Notes: generated from the sequence alone by a model not told the origin. A stretch of DNA of 55,627 nucleotides from Candidatus Hydrogenedentota bacterium (GCA_020848835.1 JADLHJ010000031.1:1-55627), one strand, 5' to 3'. Shown: positions 22,913-32,269, numbered from the stretch's first letter. A program made the numbers and translations.

Positions 22913-24286
22913 TTAGCCCCGCCCCAGCTTCGGCAGTTCGTATCCCGCGCGACGCGGGCGCGACAACATCGCATTTGCCTCGTCGCTGTTGGTGAACTTT
23001 TCTTTCTTCGGATCCCACTTTAGCGGCTCGCCCACGTGCCCGATGTCGCGCGCGATGTTCACGAGGTAGCAGAGCGTCGACGCGCGCTGCCCGTATTCGA
23101 TATCCGCGTTGCACCGCTTGCGCGTCTTGATGCAGTCGAGCCAGTTCTCGATATGCGGACGCGTTTCGGGGACCAAAAGTGGTAAGGGTCGATCTTTGCC
23201 TTTGATCAACTCCTTCGGTTCGGCTGATATCTTGTCGCGGTTGATCTCGATGCGGCCTTTTTCGCCGATAAAAATGCAGCCGAGTCCTGGACTATTGTCT
23301 GCATCGAGGTGCAGCTTAAGTTCGGTGCCTTTCGCAAACTTCATCGTGACTTTCGCACGCGGGCCGTGGGTTTTCTCGACCATCTGATAGTAGTCCGCGC
23401 CGGTTTCTTCGGGGCCGATTTCGCGCTTCTCGAATTTGCCCGCTGGAATGTCTTGCACCGCTTCTTCGAGTATCACTTCAACGGGACCAGTCTCGTCCGT
23501 ACCAAGCCCGCGCTGCACTTGATCGTAGCTGTGCGCACCCCAACCGGTGACGCCAAACGAAATACCGCCGCCGTCGTAGTCCCACCACGTGGACCAACTG
23601 CGGTGCAGTTCGCTGTGGTACGGACGCAACTGCGCCTGGTTGGTCCAGATGTCCCACCAGCCTTCGTTCGCTCCTTCGGGCATGGCTTCTTCCGGTTTGC
23701 CCGGCCATTGGATCGGCCCGACGAAATTCGGCGCAAGCACGGTGTGTACCTTTCCAAGCGCGCCGTTTTTCACGAGGTCGCTCGCCCAATTGTTCAACGG
23801 CATCGACCGCTGCTGCGTGCCGATCTGCGTCACGCGTTTGTATTTGCGCGCGCACTTCACCATCTCACGGCCCTCGGCAATCGTGAGACTCATTGGTTTC
23901 TCGATGTACGCGTCCATCCCCGCGGCCATCGCGTGACACGCGATCCACGCACGCGCGTGTGTCGTCGTTTCGACCATCACGCCGTCCAGCTTTTCCTTCT
24001 CCATCATCTCGCGAAAATCGAGATAGGGCTTCCAGCCGCGCTCCTTGCCGGCGTTGTTCATCCAATAATCGATGCGCGGCTGAAAGCAGTCGCACACGCT
24101 GACGATGCGCGCTTGGGGAATTTCAACCAGCGTCTTCATGATGTCGGTGCAACGTCCACCCAGGCCGATCAAGCCTATTGCGACCTGATCATTGGGCTTG
24201 AGCCGTCCACGCGCGAACGCGGGCGAAGTGAGAATCAACGGTGCGGCAACGGCGGTGGACTGCAAAAAGCGGCGGCGTGAAATCAT
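22913..24286 (-). CDS. Tat-exported Gfo/Idh/MocA oxidoreductase
   Basis: 457-residue NAD(P)-dependent sugar or polyol oxidoreductase. A twin-arginine signal SRRRFLQS starts the protein; the Rossmann part has AIGLIGLGGRC (36-46) and the family's EKPMS at 129-133 with catalytic Lys130. The C-terminal half has the expected open sheet and ends with a Gfo-type tail. AGGGGGA precedes ATG 24286. The Tat route implies periplasmic action with bound cofactor, as in glycoside oxidoreductases. It is divergent from the Nramp-like gene and leads into DUF1080. Confidence 0.92.
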   Translation of the reverse strand: MISRRRFLQSTAVAAPLILTSPAFARGRLKPNDQVAIGLIGLGGRCTDIMKTLVEIPQARIVSVCDCFQPRIDYWMNNAGKERGWKPYLDFREMMEKEKLDGVMVETTTHARAWIACHAMAAGMDAYIEKPMSLTIAEGREMVKCARKYKRVTQIGTQQRSMPLNNWASDLVKNGALGKVHTVLAPNFVGPIQWPGKPEEAMPEGANEGWWDIWTNQAQLRPYHSELHRSWSTWWDYDGGGISFGVTGWGAHSYDQVQRGLGTDETGPVEVILEEAVQDIPAGKFEKREIGPEETGADYYQMVEKTHGPRAKVTMKFAKGTELKLHLDADNSPGLGCIFIGEKGRIEINRDKISAEPKELIKGKDRPLPLLVPETRPHIENWLDCIKTRKRCNADIEYGQRASTLCYLVNIARDIGHVGEPLKWDPKKEKFTNSDEANAMLSRPRRAGYELPKLGRG

Positions 24287-24438
24287 CGTGGTTCCCCCTA
24301 GAACGCGCGCCGACAGTGCCGTTGATCGCCAACTCCCCCGAGCGGCGATGCGCACGTTTGCAACCAGTATATACCGATCGCCGCCCGATTGCGCCAGCGG
24401 ACTGCACCCGCTATGCTCGTGCGAGGTGGGAGCAACCT

Positions 24439-25860
24439 GTGGGCAATTCAGACGATACAACGAACGCACGCATCTTGCCTGCGCCGCGCGGTCTGGCGCT
24501 GCTCATGGCGTTGGGCCCTGGGCTGATCTGGTGCGGCGAATTTATCGGCTCGGGCGAGGTCATCCTCGCGACACGTAATGGCGCGATCTTTGGCATCGCC
24601 GTGTTGTGGGTGCCAATCCTCGCGACCTTCGCGAAATTCTGGATCGGCCTCGGCGGCGCGCATTATGCCGTCACCACTGGCGAAGGCATGATCGACATGA
24701 TGGGCCGGATACCCGGTCCGAAGAACTGGGCGATCTGGCCGGTGTTCGTCGTGCAGATTATTGCCGGTGCTTTCTCTACTGGCGCGCTGGCGACCGTCAC
24801 GAGTTATTTGCTGCATTACTTTTTTCCGGGCGTCTCGGAATTTCTGCTTGGTTGGTTCGCGGTCGTTGTTGTGATTGGCATTACATGGAGCGGAACCTTC
24901 GAACCGCTGAAGCAGGCGATGTCATTGCTTGTGCTGCTGATCATCATCGGCGTGTTCTCGATCGCCATTCGCACCTGGCCCGGCATGGGCGCGGTGATTG
25001 GCGCGCTGTTCGGATTTGCAATACCTGCACCGGCGGACTGGGCAGTCGAACAGGGACTGGTTACAAACAGCAAAGCGATGGAGATTCTACCGTTGCTCGG
25101 TTGGGCTGCGGGCGGTTTCGCGAGTCAGGTGTGGTATTCGTATTGGGTCATGGGCGCGGGCTACGGCGCGACGCGTGGACGCGGCTGGGGCAAGCCCTCG
25201 GATGAAAGTGCGCTCCGGGCGATGACAGTCGATGATGCAAAACAGATTCGCGCATGGCGGCGTGTTGTCACCGCCGACGCTTCGATGGCGCTGATTATCG
25301 GTTCTATCGTTACCGCTGCGTTTCTACTCGCCGGCGCGGGTGTGCTGGCGCCTTTGCACAGTGCGCCGAAGGACCAATCAATCGCCACTGAGTTGGCAAG
25401 TGTGGTGAGTTCGCACTGGGGTGAATGGGCCGGCCACTTTCTTGTGCTCGCGGCAGTCGCGGCTATGCTCAGCACGATGCTGGGGCAATTCGCGGGATGG
25501 CCGCGCTTGCTGGCCGATTGTATGCGGGTGTTGATGCCGTCGTCGCAGCGTTGGGAATGGAAACATCAGTTTCGCGCGATTCTGCTGTTGTTCGCGGTAT
25601 CCAATTTCGTGATCGTCTACAGCTTTGGATTAAAACCGGTATTGTTGGTTCAATACAGTGCAATACTCGATGGCGTGTTTTTGATTCCGTTGCAGGCCCT
25701 CGCGGTTGGTTTTGGGTTGTACGTAATCATGCCGCGCTTTTTTAATGATGATGTAAAGAAACACATTCGTGCGAATCCAATCTTCATTCTCGGCTTAATC
25801 TTGGCTTTCATTGTGTACGGCTACACCTATCTGCACATTCCATCCTTATGGCCAAAGTAG
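24439..25860 (+). CDS. Nramp-related membrane transporter
   Basis: 473 residues with about eleven hydrophobic segments and the Nramp-like start ALGPGLIWCGEFIGSGEVI. In metal-transporting Nramps this first segment holds DPGN; here the equivalent reads GSGE, so the standard Mn/Fe site is absent and the substrate is unknown. Later, ASQVWYSYWVMGAGYGATRG takes the place of the TM6 metal-binding segment. GTG 24439 follows a GAGGTGGGAG ribosome site; the longer frame to 24241 runs into the divergent gene. It leads into a zinc dehydrogenase seven bases later, so the transported compound may be metabolised by it. Confidence 0.75.
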   Translation: MGNSDDTTNARILPAPRGLALLMALGPGLIWCGEFIGSGEVILATRNGAIFGIAVLWVPILATFAKFWIGLGGAHYAVTTGEGMIDMMGRIPGPKNWAIWPVFVVQIIAGAFSTGALATVTSYLLHYFFPGVSEFLLGWFAVVVVIGITWSGTFEPLKQAMSLLVLLIIIGVFSIAIRTWPGMGAVIGALFGFAIPAPADWAVEQGLVTNSKAMEILPLLGWAAGGFASQVWYSYWVMGAGYGATRGRGWGKPSDESALRAMTVDDAKQIRAWRRVVTADASMALIIGSIVTAAFLLAGAGVLAPLHSAPKDQSIATELASVVSSHWGEWAGHFLVLAAVAAMLSTMLGQFAGWPRLLADCMRVLMPSSQRWEWKHQFRAILLLFAVSNFVIVYSFGLKPVLLVQYSAILDGVFLIPLQALAVGFGLYVIMPRFFNDDVKKHIRANPIFILGLILAFIVYGYTYLHIPSLWPK

Positions 25861-25867
25861 TACTCAC

Positions 25868-26905
25868 ATGCGCGCACTTGTCCTGACTGAATACAACAAC
25901 TTTGAAATTCTTGAAGTCCCCGCACCGGCAGTAGTTCCCGGCGATGTTTTGATCGCCGTGCAGGCATGCGGCATCTGCGGCAGCGACGTGCATGGCATGG
26001 ACGGATCGACGGGCCGGCGTCAACCGCCGATCATCATGGGTCATGAGGCCGCGGGCATTATCACAAAGGTTGGCGCCGGTGTTACCGATTGGAAAACGGG
26101 CGATCGGGTGACTTTCGATTCGACCGTCTATTGCGGTGAGTGCGTGTACTGCAAACAGGGCCGCGTGAACCTGTGCGAGAACCGGCGGGTGTTGGGTGTG
26201 TCCTGCGACGATTATCGCCAGCACGGCGCGTTCGCGGAGTTTGTCTCCGTGCCCGAACGCATCCTTTACCGCATTCCCGACGGCGTGCCTTATGAACACG
26301 CCGCGATGGTGGAACCGGTGTCCGTTGCGTTGCACGCGGTGTCGCACGTGAAGTCTGCGCCTGATGACTGCGCGGTCGTTATCGGCGCGGGAATGATAGG
26401 ACTGCTGATTGTGCAGGCGTTGCGCGTGAAGTGTTGCGGTCAGATTATCGCGGTGGATGTAGACGAATCACGCCTTGCACTCGCTACGCAGTGCGGTGCG
26501 CATCATACGTTGAATCCTGCTCGCATTGATGTGCCGACCGCGGTTCGTGCGCGCTCGCATGGATTTGGTGCGGATGCGGTATTTGAAGCGGTTGGCGCAA
26601 ACGATACGGTTAGTGCCGCGATAGAGAGCACACGCAAAGGCGGCGCGGTGGTATTGGTGGGCAATGTAAGCCCGAAAGTTGATTTGCCTTTGCAGCGCGT
26701 CGTCACGCAGGAGATTCGCTTGTTCGGCTCCTGTGCGTCCGCGGGAGAGTATCCGCGTTGTCTAGAACTCATGGCGCGCGGAGAAATCAAAGTCGATTCG
26801 CTCATTTCCGCCGCGGCATCGCTCGAAGACGGCGCAGAATGGTTCAAACGCTTGCACGCGCGCGAACGCGGATTAATGAAAGTTATTCTGAAGCCGACGA
26901 TTTAG
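25868..26905 (+). CDS. Zinc-dependent medium-chain alcohol/polyol dehydrogenase
   Basis: 345-residue MDR enzyme of the sorbitol/threonine/galactitol dehydrogenase type. Catalytic zinc ligands are C37 (GICGSD) and H59-E60 (GHE); structural zinc cysteines are C89, C92, C95 and C103. The NAD fold has VVIGAGMIGLL. It starts seven bases after the transporter stop and is followed after 160 bp by a sugar-type SDR. Together they suggest uptake and oxidation of a polyol or sugar. The exact substrate is open. Confidence 0.9.
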   Translation: MRALVLTEYNNFEILEVPAPAVVPGDVLIAVQACGICGSDVHGMDGSTGRRQPPIIMGHEAAGIITKVGAGVTDWKTGDRVTFDSTVYCGECVYCKQGRVNLCENRRVLGVSCDDYRQHGAFAEFVSVPERILYRIPDGVPYEHAAMVEPVSVALHAVSHVKSAPDDCAVVIGAGMIGLLIVQALRVKCCGQIIAVDVDESRLALATQCGAHHTLNPARIDVPTAVRARSHGFGADAVFEAVGANDTVSAAIESTRKGGAVVLVGNVSPKVDLPLQRVVTQEIRLFGSCASAGEYPRCLELMARGEIKVDSLISAAASLEDGAEWFKRLHARERGLMKVILKPTI

Positions 26906-26918
26906 TCGGTGACTATAT

Positions 26919-27029
26919 GGAGTGCGCTGGCGGGCAGACGGCGCTTTGGCTGTCTCAGGCTAAAACGATGGGCTGATTGCCAATACAGCCAAAGCGGTGT
27001 CTCCGCTACCCGCTTCGCCACCGCACTCC
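26919..27029. repeat. Large imperfect palindrome between dehydrogenase genes
   Basis: GGAGTGCGCTGGCG (26919-26932) pairs with CGCCACCGCACTCC (27016-27029) with one mismatch, and inside this CGCTTTGGCTGT (26942-26953) pairs with ACAGCCAAAGCG. The full element spans about 110 bp and ends 36 bp before the SDR start. It belongs to a GGAGTGCGG-type repeat also seen in part at 148-158. Confidence 0.7.
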
Positions 27030-27065
27030 AAATAGCGATCGAGAATTGAAAAGGAAATATCTCCA

Positions 27066-27860
27066 ATGTTCGATCTCGCAGGCAAGACCGCAATCGTCAC
27101 AGGCGCGAGCCGTGGGCTTGGGCAGTATATGGGGCGCGCGCTTGCGAAGGCGGGCGCCGATTTGATCGTAACGAGCCGTACGCTCGCGAGCCTGGAATTG
27201 TTTCAGCGCGAAATTCAATCGCTTGGCCGGCGCTGTGTTGCGCTCGGACTCGACGTGCGCGATTACGATAGCATTCAACGCATGGCAGATGCCGCGGTGG
27301 CGTCGTGCAACAAGATCGATATCCTTGTGAATAACGCGGGATGCAATGTGCGCAAGCGCGCGGTGGATGTCGCGTGGGAGGATTGGAACCTCGTGCTCGA
27401 TACCAATCTGCGCGGTACGTTCTTCGTTGCGCAGGCGATCGCGTCGCGCAGCATGATTCCCCATCGATATGGGCGCGTGATCAATATTGGTTCGGTCACA
27501 ACGGTCGCGGGGTACTCTGGCTTAGGTCCGTACTGCGCGAGTCGCGGCGGAACGAAGCAGCTCACGATGAGTCTCGCGGACGATTGGGGCGAATACGGAA
27601 TCACGGTGAATTGTCTCGCGCCGGGCTGGTTCAAGACCGCGCAGAATGCGGTGCTCTACGAAAACGAGGCGTGGGTAAATTACATTTGCGATCGCATTCC
27701 GCTCAAACGCCCCGGCCAACCGCACGATCTTGATGGCGCAGTCGTGTTCCTCGCATCGGATGCGAGCGCTTACATCACCGGACAGACTTTGCTAGTCGAT
27801 GGCGGCATATCCACGGGCGCGACGAAGGCGACGATAGACAAAGCGAAAGCCGAGCCTTAA
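27066..27860 (+). CDS. Short-chain dehydrogenase/reductase with Arg in place of catalytic Lys
   Basis: 264-residue classical SDR similar to gluconate 5-dehydrogenase-like enzymes. The cofactor motif TGASRGLG (12-19), NNAG (89-92), catalytic S143 and Y156 are present. The YxxxK motif reads YCASR, with R160 where Lys is expected; K164 is close by. The C-terminal SxDASAYITGQTLLVDGG is standard. Related proteins may share the substitution, so it need not mean loss of function. It follows the zinc dehydrogenase after a palindromic repeat. Confidence 0.9.
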   Translation: MFDLAGKTAIVTGASRGLGQYMGRALAKAGADLIVTSRTLASLELFQREIQSLGRRCVALGLDVRDYDSIQRMADAAVASCNKIDILVNNAGCNVRKRAVDVAWEDWNLVLDTNLRGTFFVAQAIASRSMIPHRYGRVINIGSVTTVAGYSGLGPYCASRGGTKQLTMSLADDWGEYGITVNCLAPGWFKTAQNAVLYENEAWVNYICDRIPLKRPGQPHDLDGAVVFLASDASAYITGQTLLVDGGISTGATKATIDKAKAEP

Positions 27861-27866
27861 GAAAGC

Positions 27867-30800
27867 TTACTGCCTTGCCACCGAAACGTTGAACGCAAAA
27901 TCGTCTGCGCGTCCGTGTTTGCTGTCCAAACCATGTTCGTCCACTTGATTGCGCCCGATGCTGTAGATCATAAAGGATCCGTCGTCACGGCGAACGGAAC
28001 GCACCAGTGCGGAAGAATAGTAGTCCGTAGGTGTCGCGGCCAGATATTTCGGCACAAGTTCGCTGAGGCGGTCCGGCAAACGTCCTTCCGCGCGACGGAA
28101 CCGCTCGACCGCGATAGCGGCCTGCGCGATGTCGAGATTCATGCGAATACGCCACTCAGCTTCGTATGAACGGTAAATCGAGCCCATCAGCATCGATGAG
28201 ATCGGCGCGAAAGCATCCGTATCGCCAAAGTTGATGGGTGTAGTTGTCCACGGCCAGTTCGCGTGGTCGATTGCGTGCTTGTAGTTGTGGAGCAACGTCA
28301 CTTGTTCAGCCGCGACCGGAAAGAGCAGGCGTTCGAGTAGGTCGCTGCTTTCTACCTGCTGGCGCTGGCCGTCCACCATTGAAATTTCGTTGACCGCTGT
28401 AAGCCCCATTATGCACTCGCCGCGAATCGCCGTATCCATAATTCGCGTTTCGGAAACCGGCGGTAAAGCGTGCGCGAAGCGTTCCTGCAATCGCACGAGT
28501 TCTTCGTCGGTCGGCGTAGTATGATTCAAGAGAAATTCGAGCGAATCGACGGACATGGAAAGAAGCGCTATTCGTCTCAATTGCGAAATGATGAACGGCT
28601 CATTTGCGAGCGATTGTTGCAAGGGAAGGATCGCGAGCGTGGCGTCATGCGCACTACGCGAATCACCGAGAAGGGACCAGTGGACTGTGTCCACGTACAA
28701 GGCACGACCCAATGTTAGAAGTTTGTTCAGATGCGAAAGATCGGCGGTATAGCCGTGCGTCAAGTCAATGGGGTACGACGAAGCCTGCGCGTCTGCAGCG
28801 GCGATGTCCTTAAGTGTCGGCGCTACTGGCTGTACTACAGCCTCCCAGTATCGTTCTGCCATGTCCCGAACCGTGGGGTCGATAAGCGCAGCGCTCGGCG
28901 CCATTCCTTTGATTTCGCCAATTATCAGGTCAAGGGGCCAGATCGGCGCGCCAAACTCGTCGGTTCTCCGAGAGGACTGCGAAATTCCGTTTTCCGCAAA
29001 GAATTTTTGCCCTCTCGTCACAACTTCATCACCAATCGCCAAATAGCGTGTGGCAACATTCGCCCTGCCCGGAGGAACGGAAGATATTGTTTCCAGTACT
29101 TCGATCGAAGCCGGCCAGCCTATTCCGCGCAGATATTCGACATATCCTGGCGAGCCGCGCCATCCCAACCACAGTGCAAGAAGCGCCGTAACCGCCGTAC
29201 TCGCACGTATGAATCTCGCCTTGCCGGAGCGACGAACTGCAACGCGGGTCCTCTGGTGTTGCGTGGGATCCTGCGTGCCCGCAACACCGTGACGGCGGCG
29301 CGCTACGTCGAGTGCAAGCGCCGCAAACGGCAGCGGCAAGAGCGATGCATAGGCCACGCAGGATACGACTTCCAAGGGGAGGTTTAATGCTGGGATTGCA
29401 GCATCCTTCGGTTGCGCTGGAAACACGCCGTGAAGCAGCCATGCAGCAAGCGCCCACACGGCGATCCATACCGACACATCACGCGAAGCGATAATGTGTT
29501 TTCGCCAGGCTTGTGCGAGACACCCGGCGCATACGAATATCCCGAGCGAGGCGATTGCCCAAAACAATATTGAAACAACCGCTTCCCCTGACCGAACTGG
29601 GAACATCGCATGAATCGCAATGGTTATGAGTATAGCCGTGGTAAACAACAATGGAATTAGCAACGATATCGTCCGCGTACCTATTGCCATCAGCGGCCAG
29701 GCCAGAAGAACGAGCAGGATGCCTCGGCTGATGAATATCCACGTCAATTCGCGCAGGTTTGCCGCGCCGGATGTAAAGGCAAATGGCACCACTTCGCTTA
29801 GAAACTTGCCGCCTCCGAGGACGAAGTGCAGCGCCACCACGGCAATCACCATGGGAACTAATGTCACCGCGTTTACCACAATCTGCGCCCACGCATACTG
29901 CGCCGAAGTCAGCGGTTGCCGGAAGCTGTAGCCGGCCTTGCCCCGCACAGAGCGAAAGCCAACGACGCGCGTGTGAATGCCATGCGCAGCCGCGGCAAGC
30001 AACAAGGGCACAAATATAATTGGTGCTAGTGCGGGCGGAATGCGTTCGCCGTAAGACAAAATCAGCAGTGCAGTACCGAATAATAACAGGCTGAGCAACA
30101 CGGTGCCGGCGGGCAAGATCAGCTTGGATTGCCGGAACGCATACCAGATTTGCGCGGCCATCGGCGACGAGAACGCACCCCGTTCTTTCGTGCTGCCCAA
30201 GTCAAAGCGGCGCGGCAATTCCCAAATCTCTGGAACTCCCACACGCAAGCCGACGCGCGCGGCGTGGACTGCGGCTGTCGATAGTGCGTATATGATCGCC
30301 ATGACCGCGGCTGCGCCAAACAGTAAACCAGTCATTGAATCCGGAAGACGTGGATCGCCAATCTTCCAATCGCCGCCGAGGCGAAGCAGCAGGAGAGGAA
30401 TTGAAACAATCGCGATTACGATCAACGCGCTTGTTAGCCCTGATATCGGTTCGCGCATCCAATCGATAAGTTGCGCAATCAGGTATAGCCCGGCGAACAG
30501 GAATGCGTGAAGCAAGCTGGGACCGCTGCCAAAGATGGCATGGGGAATCGCCAGGAGCAGCAGCGAACTCGTGAACACGAAGAGCGTGCGCGCGCCGAGT
30601 GTAACCGCCACGGCAATCGAAGTCGGCACCGGTAGCCACAACACGCGCCGCGCGAACCCGCCGATGAGATGTCCGGACTGGTTTGGATTGAGCACGAGTA
30701 ACAGTGCAATCAAGACCGGAATGGAATAGACAATCGGGACAAGAAAACTGTCTTGCATGGCCCATGCGCGCGGGCCGAGTTGCACTCTACATAGCGCGAT

Positions 30801-30890
30801 ATAAAGCGCACTCAGAAGCACGCACCATGCGGATATCGCTCCGGCCACGCGGAGCTCTTCCCAGGCCAGCGCTTTTATTTTGGTGTTCAT
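27867..30890 (-). CDS. ABC-type permease fused to a large C-terminal domain
   Basis: 1007 residues. About twelve or more hydrophobic segments fill residues 1-540, then a lone segment near 560-577, then about 430 soluble residues. The tail (about 920-1000) reads AIAVERFRRAEGRLPDRL, followed by a PTDYYSS turn and FMIYSIGRN, the pattern of pseudopilin GspG-like C-terminal domains and of many planctomycete-type exported proteins. The N-terminal part is the likely ABC-2-like partner of the ATPase encoded 19 bp upstream. AAAGGAG precedes ATG 30890. The fusion is unusual and the transported substrate is unknown. Confidence 0.75.
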   Translation of the reverse strand: MNTKIKALAWEELRVAGAISAWCVLLSALYIALCRVQLGPRAWAMQDSFLVPIVYSIPVLIALLLVLNPNQSGHLIGGFARRVLWLPVPTSIAVAVTLGARTLFVFTSSLLLLAIPHAIFGSGPSLLHAFLFAGLYLIAQLIDWMREPISGLTSALIVIAIVSIPLLLLRLGGDWKIGDPRLPDSMTGLLFGAAAVMAIIYALSTAAVHAARVGLRVGVPEIWELPRRFDLGSTKERGAFSSPMAAQIWYAFRQSKLILPAGTVLLSLLLFGTALLILSYGERIPPALAPIIFVPLLLAAAAHGIHTRVVGFRSVRGKAGYSFRQPLTSAQYAWAQIVVNAVTLVPMVIAVVALHFVLGGGKFLSEVVPFAFTSGAANLRELTWIFISRGILLVLLAWPLMAIGTRTISLLIPLLFTTAILITIAIHAMFPVRSGEAVVSILFWAIASLGIFVCAGCLAQAWRKHIIASRDVSVWIAVWALAAWLLHGVFPAQPKDAAIPALNLPLEVVSCVAYASLLPLPFAALALDVARRRHGVAGTQDPTQHQRTRVAVRRSGKARFIRASTAVTALLALWLGWRGSPGYVEYLRGIGWPASIEVLETISSVPPGRANVATRYLAIGDEVVTRGQKFFAENGISQSSRRTDEFGAPIWPLDLIIGEIKGMAPSAALIDPTVRDMAERYWEAVVQPVAPTLKDIAAADAQASSYPIDLTHGYTADLSHLNKLLTLGRALYVDTVHWSLLGDSRSAHDATLAILPLQQSLANEPFIISQLRRIALLSMSVDSLEFLLNHTTPTDEELVRLQERFAHALPPVSETRIMDTAIRGECIMGLTAVNEISMVDGQRQQVESSDLLERLLFPVAAEQVTLLHNYKHAIDHANWPWTTTPINFGDTDAFAPISSMLMGSIYRSYEAEWRIRMNLDIAQAAIAVERFRRAEGRLPDRLSELVPKYLAATPTDYYSSALVRSVRRDDGSFMIYSIGRNQVDEHGLDSKHGRADDFAFNVSVARQ

Positions 30891-30909
30891 TGCACCACGC
30901 TCCTTTTGC

Positions 30910-31827
30910 TCACGCAACCGCGAGATCGCGGCGCGATCCGCTTACGTGCGCCACGAATACCGTGTCGAGCGAGGGGACCGATTCTTCGACAATGCGCGCT
31001 TCGATGGCTTCAAGTGCTCTACGTGTAGCTGCCGCGTCGCCCTGCGTCACTACTGCCCATTCGCGGCCTTCGCCTTCGACGTGAATGACGCCCAGCGTGT
31101 CGGGGAATCTTGAGATGTCGGATCCAAACTGGACGACGCGGCGCTGGTGTGTTGCTTTGATCTCGTCCATCGACATCAGCACCTTCAACTTGCCTTCGTG
31201 GATCATCGCGACATCGTCCGCGACGCGCTCCACTTCGTCCAGCAAGTGTGAAGAGAACACCACCGTGCGCCCTTCTTCCGCGACGGACCGGACCACTACC
31301 GCGAGAATTTCGCGGCGCGCGACGGCATCCAAGCCAGATGACGGTTCATCCAACAGCAGAACCGGTGGCCGGTGCGCGAGTGCGACGAGCAATCCCAACT
31401 TCGCCAGTTCGCCACGCGACAGATTGCGGATCTTTGCCTTCGCGTCGAGGCGAAACTGCTCGCGCATGCGTTCGGCGTAGGGATCGTCCCAATCGGGATA
31501 GAAGGCCTGTGTGTAGCGCATCAGTTCGCGCACGCGCATCCAGCGCGGCAGGTCGCGGTCCTCGGACAAGAACCCAATCTTCGCGAGTAGTGCTGCCGGG
31601 TCGCGCGTGGGTTCGATGCCCAACACCTGCACCTTGCCCTGTTGCGGCGTGAGCGATCCCAGCAGGTGTTTCATCAAGGTCGTTTTGCCCGCGCCATTCT
31701 CGCCAACCAAGCCGAACACGCGGCCGGGTTGAATGGCGAAGCTGATGCGATCCAGCGCTGTCTTCTTACCGAAGCGGCACGTGAGATCGCGCACCGTGAT
31801 CACCGGGGTTGTAGCTTCTTGAGTCAT
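30910..31827 (-). CDS. ABC transporter ATP-binding protein, YtrB/BcrA type
   Basis: 305-residue ATPase: Walker A GENGAGKTT (42-50), signature LSRGE (136-140, in place of LSGGQ), Walker B VLLLDEPSSGLD (156-167) and the His switch in SSHLLDEVE. Its last 90 residues form an extra C-terminal domain as in BcrA- and YtrB-type drug or lipid exporters. Its ATG overlaps the GntR stop as ATGA, and the permease follows. Substrate unknown; antibiotic, lipid or acetoin-related export are possibilities. Confidence 0.93.
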   Translation of the reverse strand: MTQEATTPVITVRDLTCRFGKKTALDRISFAIQPGRVFGLVGENGAGKTTLMKHLLGSLTPQQGKVQVLGIEPTRDPAALLAKIGFLSEDRDLPRWMRVRELMRYTQAFYPDWDDPYAERMREQFRLDAKAKIRNLSRGELAKLGLLVALAHRPPVLLLDEPSSGLDAVARREILAVVVRSVAEEGRTVVFSSHLLDEVERVADDVAMIHEGKLKVLMSMDEIKATHQRRVVQFGSDISRFPDTLGVIHVEGEGREWAVVTQGDAAATRRALEAIEARIVEESVPSLDTVFVAHVSGSRRDLAVA

Positions 31828-32237
31828 ATCGTTACCCCCTCATTCGCGCGCGCACGGCGCTGCAAGTCCGATTCGCATTCCCGCACAAGGTCGATGATTT
31901 TTTCTTCGTCGAAGCCCAAGTGCCGGCCTTCGATTAGAAGCGCTTCAACTTTCTGCGCCAGGATTCGACGGCACTCTTCCGGCGTGTAGGGCGTGCCGCG
32001 CGAGGAGACATAGGTCCCCTCTCCGCGCCGCTTGTAGACGAGGCCGGCAATCTCCAGTTCGCGGTATGCCCGAACCACGGTATTCGGATTGATAAGCAGT
32101 TGCTGTGCGAGGACCCGAACCGGAGGCAATTCGCTGTCCGGCGCCAACCGGCCCGTGGCGACGAGGTGTTTAATTTGTTGGATTAACTGAAGATAGAGGG
32201 GAACGCCATCGCCTTGTTGCAGGGAAAGGTGGAGCAT
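31824..32237 (-). CDS. GntR-family regulator, YtrA subfamily
   Basis: 137 residues: winged helix (about 10-75) with PLYLQLIQQIKHLVATGRL and LLINPNTVVRAYRELE, then a short helical tail of about 60 residues, which is the YtrA layout. Such regulators usually repress their own ABC operon. GGAGGG lies before ATG 32237. A palindrome covering the promoter just upstream is the probable operator. The inducer cannot be predicted. Confidence 0.92.
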   Translation of the reverse strand: MLHLSLQQGDGVPLYLQLIQQIKHLVATGRLAPDSELPPVRVLAQQLLINPNTVVRAYRELEIAGLVYKRRGEGTYVSSRGTPYTPEECRRILAQKVEALLIEGRHLGFDEEKIIDLVRECESDLQRRARANEGVTI

Positions 32238-32269
32238 GGCAAACCCTCCGTCGGCGCGGCACCGTTTCG

